DNA from: Zonotrichia leucophrys gambelii
Taxonomy: Eukaryota > Chordata > Aves > Passeriformes > Passerellidae
DNA length: 64,000 nt
Direction: 5' to 3'
Assembly (NCBI RefSeq): GCF_028769735.1
Contig: NC_088171.1
Coordinates: 128,977,533-129,041,532 of the forward strand
In this document: piece after piece, positions 1 through 12,176 of the stretch
How the letters are laid out: every line of letters starts with the position of its first letter
How positions within the stretch are numbered: the first letter of the stretch is position 1
Program-made: the position numbers and the translations under genes
The notes under the pieces: model-generated
What the model saw: the letters and a program-made list of their open reading frames with translations, nothing else
What the model was told of the DNA's origin: nothing
The model's database searches: none

Positions 1-2527
1 CTTCAGTTGCTGAAATGATACAAAGATAGCCCTGGTAAAGTCAAGTTAAGATAATTTAGTGCATTAAGAAGTTGAACTGGTTTATCTCCTTGTTGGGTGC
101 ACATCAGAATATTTTGAAAAGTGCTGCAGGAGGGAGAGTTGGTAGTGAAGAACGGGAAGGAGGAAGCAGGGTTGAGTTCCTTCCATTTTGAAAGCAGCAA
201 GTTTATTTTGGCTACTGTAATGTGAAACTGTACTGTGAATGTGATCTGGGCTGAGAGTAGTTGTGACCTGTCACAAGGAATTTGGTAAAATAGTAATTGG
301 GGCACAAATGTTGTATTCTTTTTCCTTCTCAAATCGGATATGTAAGGTTTGAGCATATTTGTTGGACCAATAATAAATTGACTAAGCTGTTAGTAGCTGT
401 ATATTAAGGTTGGCACTGCAAGTCAAAGCTGTCAGAGAACAGCATTTTAAGTCAACAACATTTATAGACTAAATATTTGTAAAAGTTAAAAACTATAAAC
501 AATGACATGCATTTGAGGTAATTTTGGTATACTATCTATTTATGAAATATTCTGATTTCCATGTAGGATCTTTGTCACATTTTTGATTCAGTCAAAAAAT
601 AAATGTGAAGGGTGTGACGCTTTCTTTCTTAAACTATCTAAAGTAGATAACTGTTCAGTACACAATTATACTTACATGAAAAATGACTTGACGCTTGAGG
701 AAAAACAACCAAGGATGTACCTAAGCTTGGCAAACTGCAAGGTGTTTTAGCTCCCTTTTCACATTCCTGGCACAAGTAATAATTTGTGACTTCAATAGGT
801 GACATTATGTATTTGAAACTTATATGAAGAAGAGAAGGGGGTTCAAGGTATTTTGTTTTAGTGATTACACTAACAGCAATCTAATTTGCAGTTACTTTTG
901 CAAGATACTTAGTGTAAAAGCTGCTGTTTTGTCTTTCTTTGCATCAACAGCCATTTATGCAGGAAAAAACATATACAGAAAAACTACTTGTGCTTTTCAG
1001 TATACGGATTTTTTTTTAAACCTTGAGTTCATTGAAGTCCACTAAGGATTTGGTTCTTAGCAACAACTCCACATAGGAGACTGCAGTAGTTGGCATCTGT
1101 GTGTGCCCCAGAGAAAAGGTGAGGACAAGGCCTGGTTGCAGTAGTTAGAGGATTTTAAATTGGGAGGAACAATTTGGAGAAAAAAGATGTTGAAATAAAT
1201 GCACAAACCTTTTCACAGTGCACACATGTATTTTGTCCAAACCTTTAAGCTTGACCGTTTAAGTGAGGATGACACAGCATTAGTTACTCCATTACAGGAA
1301 TAATTATCCAAACTTCAGATCGTATTTACTCTTTCTGGCATAGAACTATTTTGACAATAAACTCTGTGATCTATTTCTAAAAATCTTTCTGTGCTTAAAA
1401 TTGCAGGTCACCAACATTGCTTTCTTTTCTCTTACCCTTCCCCTCTAGGGAAATTAGTATTTTGCTTCAATTTAAAGAATGTTTTAGTTTTATAGGAGAG
1501 AGAACACATACTCACTGATACAAAGGCATGAAGTGTGACAATTCTAAGCAGTTGAAACATACTGTAAACCCAAACAAAAAGGTTTAAGGTGGGAGCACTG
1601 GTTGTCTGCATTTACACCTAAAACTGCACTTTGGTTCCAGGTGAGGAGTGATGTAACCATTCCATTTGCTGTCTTTGAAAATTTCATCTTCATCTCACAA
1701 GTCTCACTGCTACACCCAGCACTTGTCAGGGGAATTTCTCATACTAAAAATGTTTCACCCAGTCTCTCAGCAAATCCCAGCTGCTGCACTTTAAAGTTCA
1801 GTGTGTTTTACAGCAGCAATCCATGTTGGTACAGTGAATATTTAACATCCCAACTTGATCATTTTTTTGCAGTTCTAAAAATGATTTTTGGTGTAGCATC
1901 TATCAGTTTGTCTAACTGGCTGGTTTTTGAGGTGATTTCTCAAATTGCTTATATCTACAGGGGAGATGAAACATGTATTTTCTGTAATGTTGTTTTGGAC
2001 AGCTTTTGATCATTAAACTGGTTACTGCCTTTTATCAGAAAAGATGCCTGAAGATATTTTGGTCTGTCTTTCTGATTTAGTTTTTACATTATGGTGTTTA
2101 TGAAAGAGTGCAGAATAAAAACTTTGAAAACATTTCCATGATTAGTACTGTTTTGGACACTAGCTGTGTTGGGGTTTCTTGCTATCATTGTTTTATTGCC
2201 AGCCATGGGATCTGCCAGTTTGGTTTGTGGCAGCAGTAGTGTAATGCAGCAGATAAGGTACCAAGGCTGCTGGAGATTTCAGTAATCTTACGAAATTTGT
2301 TTTCAGCAAAAAAAAAGCCCCAAAAATAATCCACATTTTAGAGAGTGTATTTTTTGTTTGTCAGAGGAATCAGCTCAAAATATCTCAAATAGCTGAGGGT
2401 GATAATAACCATGCAGCTGTAGTTTGTCTATTCATTAGGAGCTAGCCCAGAAACTGCTCTGTACCCAGGTGCTGCTGGTGTTACTTTCTGCAGCGTGTAG
2501 TTAAACTGGATGCTAATTTTGTTGTTG

Positions 2528-2542
2528 TTTTTTTTTTTTTTT
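2528..2542. repeat. poly-T run in intron 1
   Basis: An uninterrupted run of 15 T after GTTGTTG. No flanking retroelement body is recognisable. Confidence 0.8.
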
Positions 2543-5500
2543 CTGTGTTCTATAGAAGTAGTAGTTGACTACTTGAATCCAAACCTGTGATAAAACAGCA
2601 TTTTTAAAATTTACTTACCATCTTTCATTGTGTTTCATTGTCTATTATCTGTTATGTTTCCTCAACCTCTCACCTTTTTCACCTTTGGGATGAATTATCT
2701 CTCTATACAGGTAGCAAATTCTGATACAGAACTCTATATAGGTAGGGAGTTCTGAAATGAATCTTGGTTGGCATCTCTGGATTCTACTGAAAATTGTAAT
2801 TTCACTGGATAGGTGTCAGTGTAGAGTCTGACATTGACTCTACATAAACAAATGTTTGTGTTACAGTGTTTTTCCAGAAACTTAACTGGAGAATAAGTAT
2901 TTGCCTATGGGAATAATTTGAATGTACACCTTACTCTGCTTTTGCTTGAAGCCATTGGAGTTTGTCACTTCCTTCAGTAAAGATGGTATCATTTTAATTT
3001 TTTGTTCATTTTGCAAAATTAATTTTTTAAAATGTGTCTCTGTATTTATTCTTTCATTTATTCTATTTAATTCTTGCTATTCTCTATCTAGCCTAAAAAT
3101 AGTCAGAGCTGTATTTTTTTCTCTCTAGTAAATATCAAGATACATTCTTCTAAAGAGAATTTATGGCTTTTAATCTATTTCATATTTTTTTAGCGTGAGT
3201 TATTGGTGTCTGATCTTTAATGAAGATCTTTCTTAGGTTGCTGGAATTCTTCTGCTTTGAACACAGTATATTATTAACAACAGTTTTTCTTCTCTCATTT
3301 TTCATTTTTTTAAGTCATGGTATACACAGTTCACTGACTTTGACAAAATGTATCTGTCTCTAGAGCAGTAATTTAAAGGTACTTAATTAAACCTTCAAAT
3401 GAGATGGATCATTACATCTTGTCATTGTGGGGCAGATGGGGTAGGCAGGAGGTGATCTGGCAAGGAGTGCCCTGTTCCTCATGGGAAGGCTGGGGACTAA
3501 CAGGCTGTTTTGCTGGAATGGCTAAAGTTTACTTTTTTCTCTTGTGGTGCAGAATCTGTATCTGGCAAGATTGTTACCAGAAATACTGTGGCCCTAGGCA
3601 AAATGTGATGCAGGAGGGACTCAGTGTGCTGCTGCTTCTAGGGGAACCAAAACACTGGTTAGTTACACTGAGGGAAGCACCTGGGGTTTCATGGCTGGGG
3701 TACAGGCAGATGGAAAAAAGATTTTTTTTTGGCAGTGCAAAAAAGTATTGGGATGAGCTGTGCACCTCAGAAGCTGGGGCTTCTTACTTTGCCTGCACTG
3801 TGCATCAGACAAAGTGGTTTGGCTGCTTGTTTTTCTGGTGTGGTGCATGCTCTCTACTCTTTATTCCAGGCCTCAGTCCATTCCTAAATCAAAGATGTAG
3901 TCTGAGAGAAAGGTTTTGAAGTTGTGTTTTTAGTGGAAGACAAAGCACTCTGCAAAGTGAAGAGGAGGTCTGGTATTTAAAAGGCAGTTTTTAGCAAGTT
4001 TGCAAAAGTGACATGCAGATAACACTGTGATATCAGAGTTTTGTTGAATATTTCAGGGCTTGGAAGTGGAAGAATTGGCAAGTAGAGGATTGGACATGCT
4101 AAGTGGTCTTTCCCTGTTGCTAAAACTAATTCAGAATGAGAATAAGGTTGTTGGACTTCATAGCAAAGCAATTAGAATTCAGTTCTTGCTTGTGCTTTGT
4201 TTTTAATAAAATCACTTGTACAAAACATACAGTTGCTTTTCTCTAGTCAAGACACCGAGCATTTTACAATGTGGCAGTTCTTACTTTAAAAAATATTTTT
4301 ATAGCAATTGAGTGCTCTAATCAAAGAGCATTTTCCAACTTTGCATAAAAAGTGATCACAGCTCCCAAAAGCTTAGAGCAAAGGAAAATGGTGAAGAGAT
4401 GATTTGGGTTCCTGCAGTAGCCTCAGCTGGGACCAGAAGCTGGCTCTCCAGGTTTCAGTTGGTATACTGGGAAATTCACAGCCTCCCTGGTGCCTCGTCA
4501 TGAGCTCCTGAAGGAACATCAACAATCTTATCACAGTGGGACACAAAGAGGTTCTGTGATTTTCAGTGACTGGATTTTTATTTTGATAGCATTTTTTAAT
4601 GGAATCACTACAGCACTGTTCTGACTGTAAACATGGGATTTTTTTCTTTTCTTTGCCTTAATGGGGTCTTTTAATTTTCACTCATTCTAGTTCAGTATAC
4701 AAGTATACAGCTTCCTAGCTGTGTTTTGATAGCTAGCATTTTTTTGTTGTTCAGTGTAGTAACACTGCTCATGCTATTATCATGGGTGCATTTTTCAAGT
4801 ATCCTTGAATTTAGAAGCATGGGGTTCTAAATTCCCATTATTCGTGTTGTATTATCACAAGAGGATATACTTCCTAAAATGATGGATAGTTGAATAGCTT
4901 ACAACCTTAGTTTTAAGAGTCAGAACTCACCCAACTGAGGTGGTTAATCCAGTTGTTTAGCTCTGGGGTTCTGGCTAAAGAAATGGTCTTATGCTAAATG
5001 TTAAACAAAACAGCTGCAAGGACTTTGTGCAGTTGAACAGAATGTGGGACCACAAAATGATGATTTGATGCATTCTGCACCAGAGAACAGATTTCTGTCT
5101 GGATTTGCAAACTATACTTTTGGAAATCTACTGCCATAGAAGGACCTCAAATTGAACCTGACTCATTCTCCTGTAGTGTATTTTTCTTTTTTTCCCCCCA
5201 GAAATGACATTAGGTGTTTAGGCAACTTGTAGCTACAGATATACTTCACTGCCAAATCCTCTAGATAAAGTGCTAAATAACATGTAGGCATGATGGTAAC
5301 TTCTCTGTGGCAGTCCTGTGAGGATCATACCATTTGTGATTTCTTCCTGTTTGTATTCAGATTGTTAGCTGAAATGGTGCCATGCTGTTTCATAGTTTAT
5401 GGGTATTTGCTTATTTAAAAAGCATGATTGACTTTGTATTCCCCTTGAGCTAGGCTATGGCCATCCTCTGCACTGTGGTGTGGGGTTATGGTTCTGTCTT

Positions 5501-5904
5501 TTTTTTATTCAGAGGGGGTTGTTTTGGGTGTCACTGAAATCTGAAGAAGGGGTGTAAGTAGTTTCTGAGCTAGAGGAGCCAGTCACCCAGCTTAAGAATT
5601 CATCGCTAGTTAGAGGCATTGCACAAATTCTACAGGTGTCTGCCCCTGGAGCTGCTGTTCCTGCTAAAGAAATAGAGTACTTCCAGCTGGATATTTAAGT
5701 ACCTATGATTTTTTTTACTGAATGTGTAACTCTCTGACACTTTCCTGACTCATTGGTGTAACTTGTTTCCTGTGTTACTGACCATAGAGGGATTTTATGC
5801 AGCAAAACATGAGCTCCAAGCTTTTCAATGGCAAATCCCCTCCTTTTGCTGTTGTGCCTTCAAGTCAAATAGATGGAGATCACATCCTGAAAGCATTAAG
5901 TCCT

Positions 5905-6960
5905 CAATATCAATTGCAGAATGGCTGAGGTTGAAGAGACCTCTGGATATCATCTAGTCCTATTACCAGGCAAGGCCATTTACAGCTGGTTGCCCAGGAC
6001 TGTGTTCAGGTGGCTTTTCAATAACTCTCAAGGGTTGGTTGGGACTCTACATCCTCCCTGAGCAGCCTGTGTGAGTAATTGGTCACCCTCACAGCAAAGA
6101 GAGTGTTTCCTGATGTTCAGACAGGACCTCCTGTGTTTTGGTGTGTGTCTGCTGCCTCTGGTCCTGTCACTGGGTGCCACTGGAAAGAGCCTGGCTCTGT
6201 CCCCTTTACTACTTTTGCTTTAGGTGTTCATATATGTTGAGAAGATTCCCTCCAGAGCTTTCTCTTCCCCATGCTGAAGTCCCAACTCTCTCAGCCTTTC
6301 CTCTTGAGAGAGAGTCCCTTAATCATTTTCGTGTCCCTTTGCTAGACTCTGCCCAGTGTGCTCATGTCTCTCTTGTAGTGGGGAGTCCAGAAATCCAGAT
6401 GTGGCCTCATGAGTTGTGAATAAAGAGAAGGATTGTGTGCCTCAGTGTGCTGGCAGCACTTTCTGTATTGCAGCCAGAATGCTGTTTACCTTCTTTGCTG
6501 CAGGGCATGTTGGCTCATGTTCAACCTGGTGGCCACCAGGACTTCCAGGTCCTTTTCTGCCATGCTGTTCTCCAGCTGGACAGTCTCTGGCCTGTGGTTG
6601 TTCCTGCTGAGGTGCAGGGGTTTGTGCCTTGCCTCCCCTTGGTTCTCATGAGCTCGCTGGATGCAGCGATGTCCTGCAGTTGGGTGCCATCAGCAAACTG
6701 CCCCATCATCTGCATTGTTAACGAAGGTGATGAGCAGGACTGCACCCAGTACTGACCTGGGGCACACAGCTTGTCACTGGCCTCCAGCCAGACCTGCTGA
6801 CACTAATCACCACCCTCTGGACCCAGATGTTCAGACAGTTTTTGGTTCACCTTGCTGTCTGCTCATCCAGCCTGAACATCAGTCACCAGCTTCTATGTAA
6901 GGATTTTGTGGAACACAGCACTGTAAGCCTTGCTAGGCACTCTACACTGCTCTCCCCTTG
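5905..6960 (-). mobile_element. CR1 LINE fragment, antisense to UBR5, 5'-truncated and decayed
   Basis: The plus strand reads as the reverse complement of a CR1 element. Its 3' UTR begins near 5905 with the bird-typical agaatggctgaggttg and catctagtcc blocks. Further in are ctctcagcctttcctc (about 6289), a ccaccaggacttccaggtcc block (about 6532) and the end of the reverse transcriptase (about 6660-6860). At 6685-6699 the minus strand encodes FADG where an active element has FADD, so a catalytic aspartate is lost. Stops and frameshifts break the ORF. Similarity may continue weakly to about 7090. CR1 copies are usually 5'-truncated, as here. Confidence 0.88.
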
Positions 6961-8720
6961 TTCTTCTGTACAGTGATACAAAATCTGCCTTCTTTCCTTA
7001 AAACTGGAACTAAAATACATGTTCTATTTCTGCTAATTTTTCTTGTCATGCTTTAACCTTTTTGTGGGCTGGCTTATACCGAACTTAGGTCATTGTCTAT
7101 ATCAGTGTTGTTATTAAATAGTAATGGTCTACTGTTGGAGAGTTTTCATTCTACAATCACTGTATTACCTGAAGACTGTTCAGTGACAGAAAGCTGTTTT
7201 CAGGACATTGTTTGGTCTTTTCCATTAGCATTCTACTGCAGGTTCAGCACAGTGTGTTACCGTTGCTCCAGAGAGAACTGTGAAGTGATAAGAACTACCT
7301 TTATCAACCAAACTGACAGTCCTGCAAAATAGGAAATAAAGTTTGGGAGCCATGTTTTGTAAACCTGTGTTGGCTGATACTATGAAATAAAAGAACAGCT
7401 GTTCAAGTCAGACAAGAAGTCCATCTTATTTTCCTCTGGTTTTCTGCTGACAGAGACCAGTGCTAGGTTAACAGGAGAACAGTGTTAGAATAGGGCAAAC
7501 ATACAGTGATGCTTTTCCAACTTCTAAGAATTTGCAGCCTGGGGATTTCCTGAGCAGCAGGTGTTGGTTTAGTATATAATAACCAAATAGTCCTAATTTA
7601 TAATTCTTGAAATGTAGAGAGGACACAGTGTAAGTATCATGGTTCCCCTGAGTACTGAGTAGAGCAATGGGTTTCTTTTTCATCTAGTTCATCTAGTTCA
7701 TTTCAGTGATCTGTGTATTATAGTCTAAACACATTATCCCACTGCCCTGATGAGCAGTATGGGTTACTTTGGAGCCTGTCATTTTGTACTTCTGTGTGGG
7801 ATTTCTTTTTTTTTTAATGTGCATTACTTTATTTTTACAGATAATCTTGTTGCCTGCTTTTGTGTGGTAGTTTAGCATTTGATTTTATGGATTCTTCCCC
7901 CTTTCTACCCAGAATGACTTAAAGCACACTCTAAATCTTCATTTATTCCAGCAGTAGAAAGGTGTAGCTGTTGAAGGCTGCCTCCTTGGAAGCTGCTCTC
8001 TGATGTTTGAGATGGCAGTCGGGGTCAGGTTCCTTTTGCATGCTGTATTGTGGCACAGAACATAGCTGGGTGTGACTTTGCATCAATGACAGTATCTAGT
8101 GTCAGAGTGCTATCCTGGGATTAGGAAACAAATGTATTTGCTTAAGCTTTTCATTGGTGTCCATTTTTTGCATTTTTGAGACATTTTGTGACGCTGATAG
8201 AGTGGCACAGGAGCTCATTTCCATGTGAGTGAGGACAGGCAGGTGAGAGAGGTCCTTGATGTGGGGGCTGAGCAGCTCTGCTGGGCCAGGTGCTGTGAAC
8301 TGGCCCAGAGGGGCTCCCCTGGCTCTGGCTCACTGTGCTCAGAGCACTTGAGGATCAGGGACAGGGATGAAGCTTGGATTCACCTTGTAAGTGTTGATAG
8401 GTATGTGATACTGTTCCCAGTGCTTAAGTGGATTGTGTCATATGGGTGTGTCCCCTTGGCTATCTGCTTGTTATTTTTATTAGTATTAGTGTTCGCCTTC
8501 CCTTGGAAAAGCATTGTAGTGGTACCTGAATACTTCTGCCTGCTCTAGTGTGGAAGTGCCATGTTTGTTGGCATACAGATGTCATTGACATATTTAGTTG
8601 TTTTAAAGATCACTTAAAAAAATCTACCAGGTCTGAAGTAGCTTTATTTCTTTTTTCCCTACTTGAAGTTGTTCATCATACCAAGCTGGTTGGGGGTTTT
8701 AGGGTTTTGAGATGTGTTGG

Positions 8721-8748
8721 TTTTTTGTTTGTTTGTTTGTTTGTTTGG
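8721..8748. repeat. (TTTG)n microsatellite
   Basis: About six TTTG units follow a short T run within intron 1. A TGG/TTTG-rich stretch continues to about 8815. Confidence 0.85.
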
Positions 8749-11700
8749 TTCTTTCTGTGTGTGCCTGTGTGGTTTTTGTTTGGCTGGTTTATGTTTTGTT
8801 TATCTGGCTGGTTTTAAAAAAAAGTGCCTTTTCTTCCTCTGCAACTCTTACCTTTAGTATTTTGAAATTGAGTTTCTCTGTAACTCTTTTGCATTTTTGA
8901 GCCTAACTTGCTTTTGTAAAACCAGATATGGTGGAAGGATGGCTCCTGAGATGAACTTGTCTGGAAATAGAAATCTTCTTTGAGAAAAGTAATGTCTTGT
9001 GATGAGTAAAAGTGCCATGTCAGAAATCTGAGCTGTGTAGTCCTGACCTAGAGCCTTTTTGGCTGCTTGGTGTGAGTGTAGATCTCTTCTATTCTGATCA
9101 GTTTCTAGAGGATAGAAATAGAAGGAGGATTGAATCTAGAGGATTGAAATAAAAGAAATCTCTCCTTGTCTTGGACAAACTGAATTTATTTTCCTCACAA
9201 CTGTTTTTGGATTAATTTCACTAATAATATTTAAAGAATGTGTGTCTTGATAGAAGTCATCATCACTAAACTTCTTGTCTAAAAGTGTTGCCGAGGTAGT
9301 GTATTTCTTCAAAAATGTTTGTGCTGAAAAAGCCTGTTGCTTCTAACTTTGCCCTTTGAAGTAGTTTAATTGCCTTTAATGAGACCTTTTTGAAGTGTAG
9401 TCTGTGAAGGCATTTATATTGGAGATTTCATTTACCACAGAAAGGTCTTATGACCTTGATGTGAGAATTGACTAAATCATCTCTGCATTTACCTCTTCCT
9501 CCAGAGCACCATCAGTTGAAATTACTGCACTGTATAATTAAGATTAACCTGATCTTAAATAAGCTTTTCCCTTCAGAGGGTCAGTGGTACAATACCCTGC
9601 AACTGTGCAGGTAGAAAGGCTTAGATTGCTGCAGGAAATGATTTCAAGTTTTTATTTTCACAGAGAGACTCTCCATAGAGAGTATACAAACACATCTTTC
9701 TGCTTTGTTCTTGTTTTCCTGCCGGTTTGGTTTTGTGATTGGTGTTCATGTGAATGCTGACGCCAGCAGAAGAAAGGGGAGGAATGAGGGTGGAACAGCA
9801 GCTCAGCAGGAACAGCTCCAGTGGTGTTCTGCATCAAATTCAAGTCCTCGTGGACTTACAGAGCATATGAGCAGTACTTGATAATTTTGCTGTTACAGCA
9901 GTTGCATAGGAGATGGTTGAGGCATGAGATAGTTTTTACTTTTATTTTTCTTTCTGTAGAAGAGTTTAGTGCTTTTAGCATTGTTACTTATAGCTTTCTC
10001 TGTTCCCTCCTGTTAAAGATTGACAACAGCCTTTTTTCAGCAGTATTAGATCTCTTTTGGTTTGTGCTTGTTGCAGATAGACCTGGCTCTCTTGAGATTG
10101 ATGTTACTCATGGATTCATTGCCTATTCAAGTTTTAGCTTTCTGAGCATATTTCTTTCCTATTATTTCATTTTTTTTTACAAGTATAAAAGGAATATGAT
10201 GATATTTTTCAAATTTTAATGCTGATGTCTTTGGTAGTGGTCTGGTCTTGTGACCAAGGCTCAGTAAGGAAGCTTTAAATGTTCCCATAGACTAGTCTAG
10301 TAACCATCTCCAATAAAGTGCTACTTTTTTGCCATCAGTTTTTCTTGAAGGCAGTGCAATGAATTTAAAGGTAGGTTTTCCTATTCTGTAATTATTACTC
10401 CTGCTTGCCAGGAGAGAAATGTTAATGGGAAACTGCTCAGGATTCCTGTGGGAAATTGTTAGGTGATAAACTCAAGACATGGAACTTCAGGGATGTTTAA
10501 CTTGTCAGATATCACCCAGCAATCCCTGCTTGCTGTATAAAACCATGTGGTGAGGTGAGGAGTGTATGCTGTTCAACTCGGGGTTCATTCCATAGTCTCC
10601 CACAGTAGTTCACTCTTGTGGGGTACCTTTTGCACAGATAGCATGGGAAGTTTGTGTTTTCTCTTGCTTTTGTGGGTTATCTTCACAGAAACCTTGTCTG
10701 CCTATGTACTCTTGGCCTGTGTGAATTAGTTGTGGCTGGAAATTGGGAGTGTGAAATCGCCTACTTACAGATTGGCAGCTTGGCTTGGATAGCAAAAGGC
10801 AATTCTAAACACATTCAATTCCCTCCTGCTGTCTTCTTTTCACTTCTCCCTTCTTCTTGGGCTTGGAAGTTACTTGTATCAGTATAAAATACCTTGTTTC
10901 TCAAACAGATTTAGAGATTTATTTTCTTTTTTTTTCCCCCTTAGGACAAGTACTTTGGAGTTAAACACTGTTGCTAATGTTAAGATTTCACTGTTTGGAC
11001 CTCTAGTCTGTTTTCTTTCTCATGCTCAGGGTTTGCCAGTAGCTGAAGTCTGATGTCCATAGTCTGTGTGTAGAAACTGAAATGAAGCAAGTAAAAATGG
11101 AGGATTTTAAGGCATGGATTCAGAGGAAGACAGTGCTGGTGTGCCTGTCTTTTTGCTAGGTTTAGAAACATGTTACTGATTTATGCTAGGATGAACATAG
11201 TACCAAAGCTGAGATTTTTTAAATCTTTTTTAGAAGACCTTACACAATTTTTACAGAATTAGTCTTGGTTTTATATCTTGATAAAATGCAAGTTGTCTGA
11301 CTATAATTGGAAGCTCTTTGGGGGGTTTTCAGGTTGCTTGTCTTCTTTGGGAAGAAAGGGACCCGAGCTTTAATTGACATGCTTCCCTGATAGTACTCCA
11401 GTGTCTTTGCTGCCCACAGAGGATCTTTCCTCAGTGGATTGGAAGTTACCTCAGAAATCACTCCGTTGCTTTCTGGTTTTGGAGGCAGTATCCTGTAAGC
11501 AGGAGTAGTACATGGGTTGGCCCTTTCTTGTGCTCTGATATTTTGAGCTTTTGGAAACATTGTCTACCTTTAGTCAAGGTAATGTTCCACATAACCCTAT
11601 AAATAGTGATGCTTCTCTGGTTTCTTCTGTTAGTCAGAATTTGTTTTTGTCCCTTTTGCTGTGTTGACTTTTGTTCACCTATTTCTTTGTGTTTTCTGTT

Positions 11701-12131
11701 TTGGGGAATATGCTGTCATATTTTTGGCTCTCACGTGCCACATACTTGGATTTCCTAGAAGATTATAATCCTTTCTCCTCTGGGATAATGTATTCAATCT
11801 TATACAAGGAAATACAAGTATATCTACAGTTCCTGGTCATTGCTTTTTATGTTTATTTTTTGCATGAAATTGTAAATGGTTGTAACAAGGCAAGAGTAGT
11901 TTTCTTGATAGTGACTTGCAAAACACACAGAAATGCAAGCAAACATTGGTTCTGTGGCAAGGGTTAAACTCCAAAGTAAAACAGCCTCCCAGCACCAAGT
12001 AGTATTTATATTAAACTTCAATAAATGTGGTGGTAAGTTGTTCCCATAACATCATAAATATGCGGTGTGAGTGGATGTTGTGGACTGTGGAGTACATAAT
12101 CAAATAACAGCTTTGTTTCTTTCTGTTTCAG

Positions 12132-12176
12132 ATTAAGGGAAGTTTCAGAGAAGCTGAACAAATACAATTTAAACAG
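12132..12176 (+). CDS. UBR5: UBR5 coding exon 2 (about R21-S36)
   Basis: 45 nt, translating as (R)[14 protein letters not shown](S), a perfect UBR5 N-terminal match. Acceptor tttctgtttcag, donor gtaagg. The exon starts with the last base of an Arg codon and ends two bases into Ser36. It is too short to form an ORF of its own. A 466-bp intron with nothing notable follows. Confidence 0.95.

Larger units (their letters stand above)
1..12131 (+). other. UBR5: UBR5 intron 1 (3' part)
   Basis: No coding exon is seen here. The expected first coding exon and its CpG island are absent, so they should lie upstream. The intron ends in tttctgtttcag before exon 2. It holds an antisense CR1 fragment (about 5905-6960), a (TTTG)n tract at 8721-8748 and a poly-T run at 2528-2542. 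The longest open frame (3404-3919, 171 codons) resembles no protein I know. The rest is unremarkable AT-rich sequence. Confidence 0.85.

Noticed and set aside
3404..3919. 171-codon plus-strand ORF in intron 1, the longest open frame in the window
   Set aside because: Trp/Cys/Phe-rich composition, no recognisable domain, no splice or promoter context, and an overlapping minus frame is also open. It looks like chance.
6138..6900. Cluster of ORFs of 60-106 codons on both strands
   Set aside because: They lie inside the antisense CR1 fragment and are remnants or shadows of it.
1..12131. Search for the first UBR5 coding exon and promoter
   Set aside because: No CpG-rich stretch and no match to the expected N-terminal residues before R21 was found, so they must be upstream.
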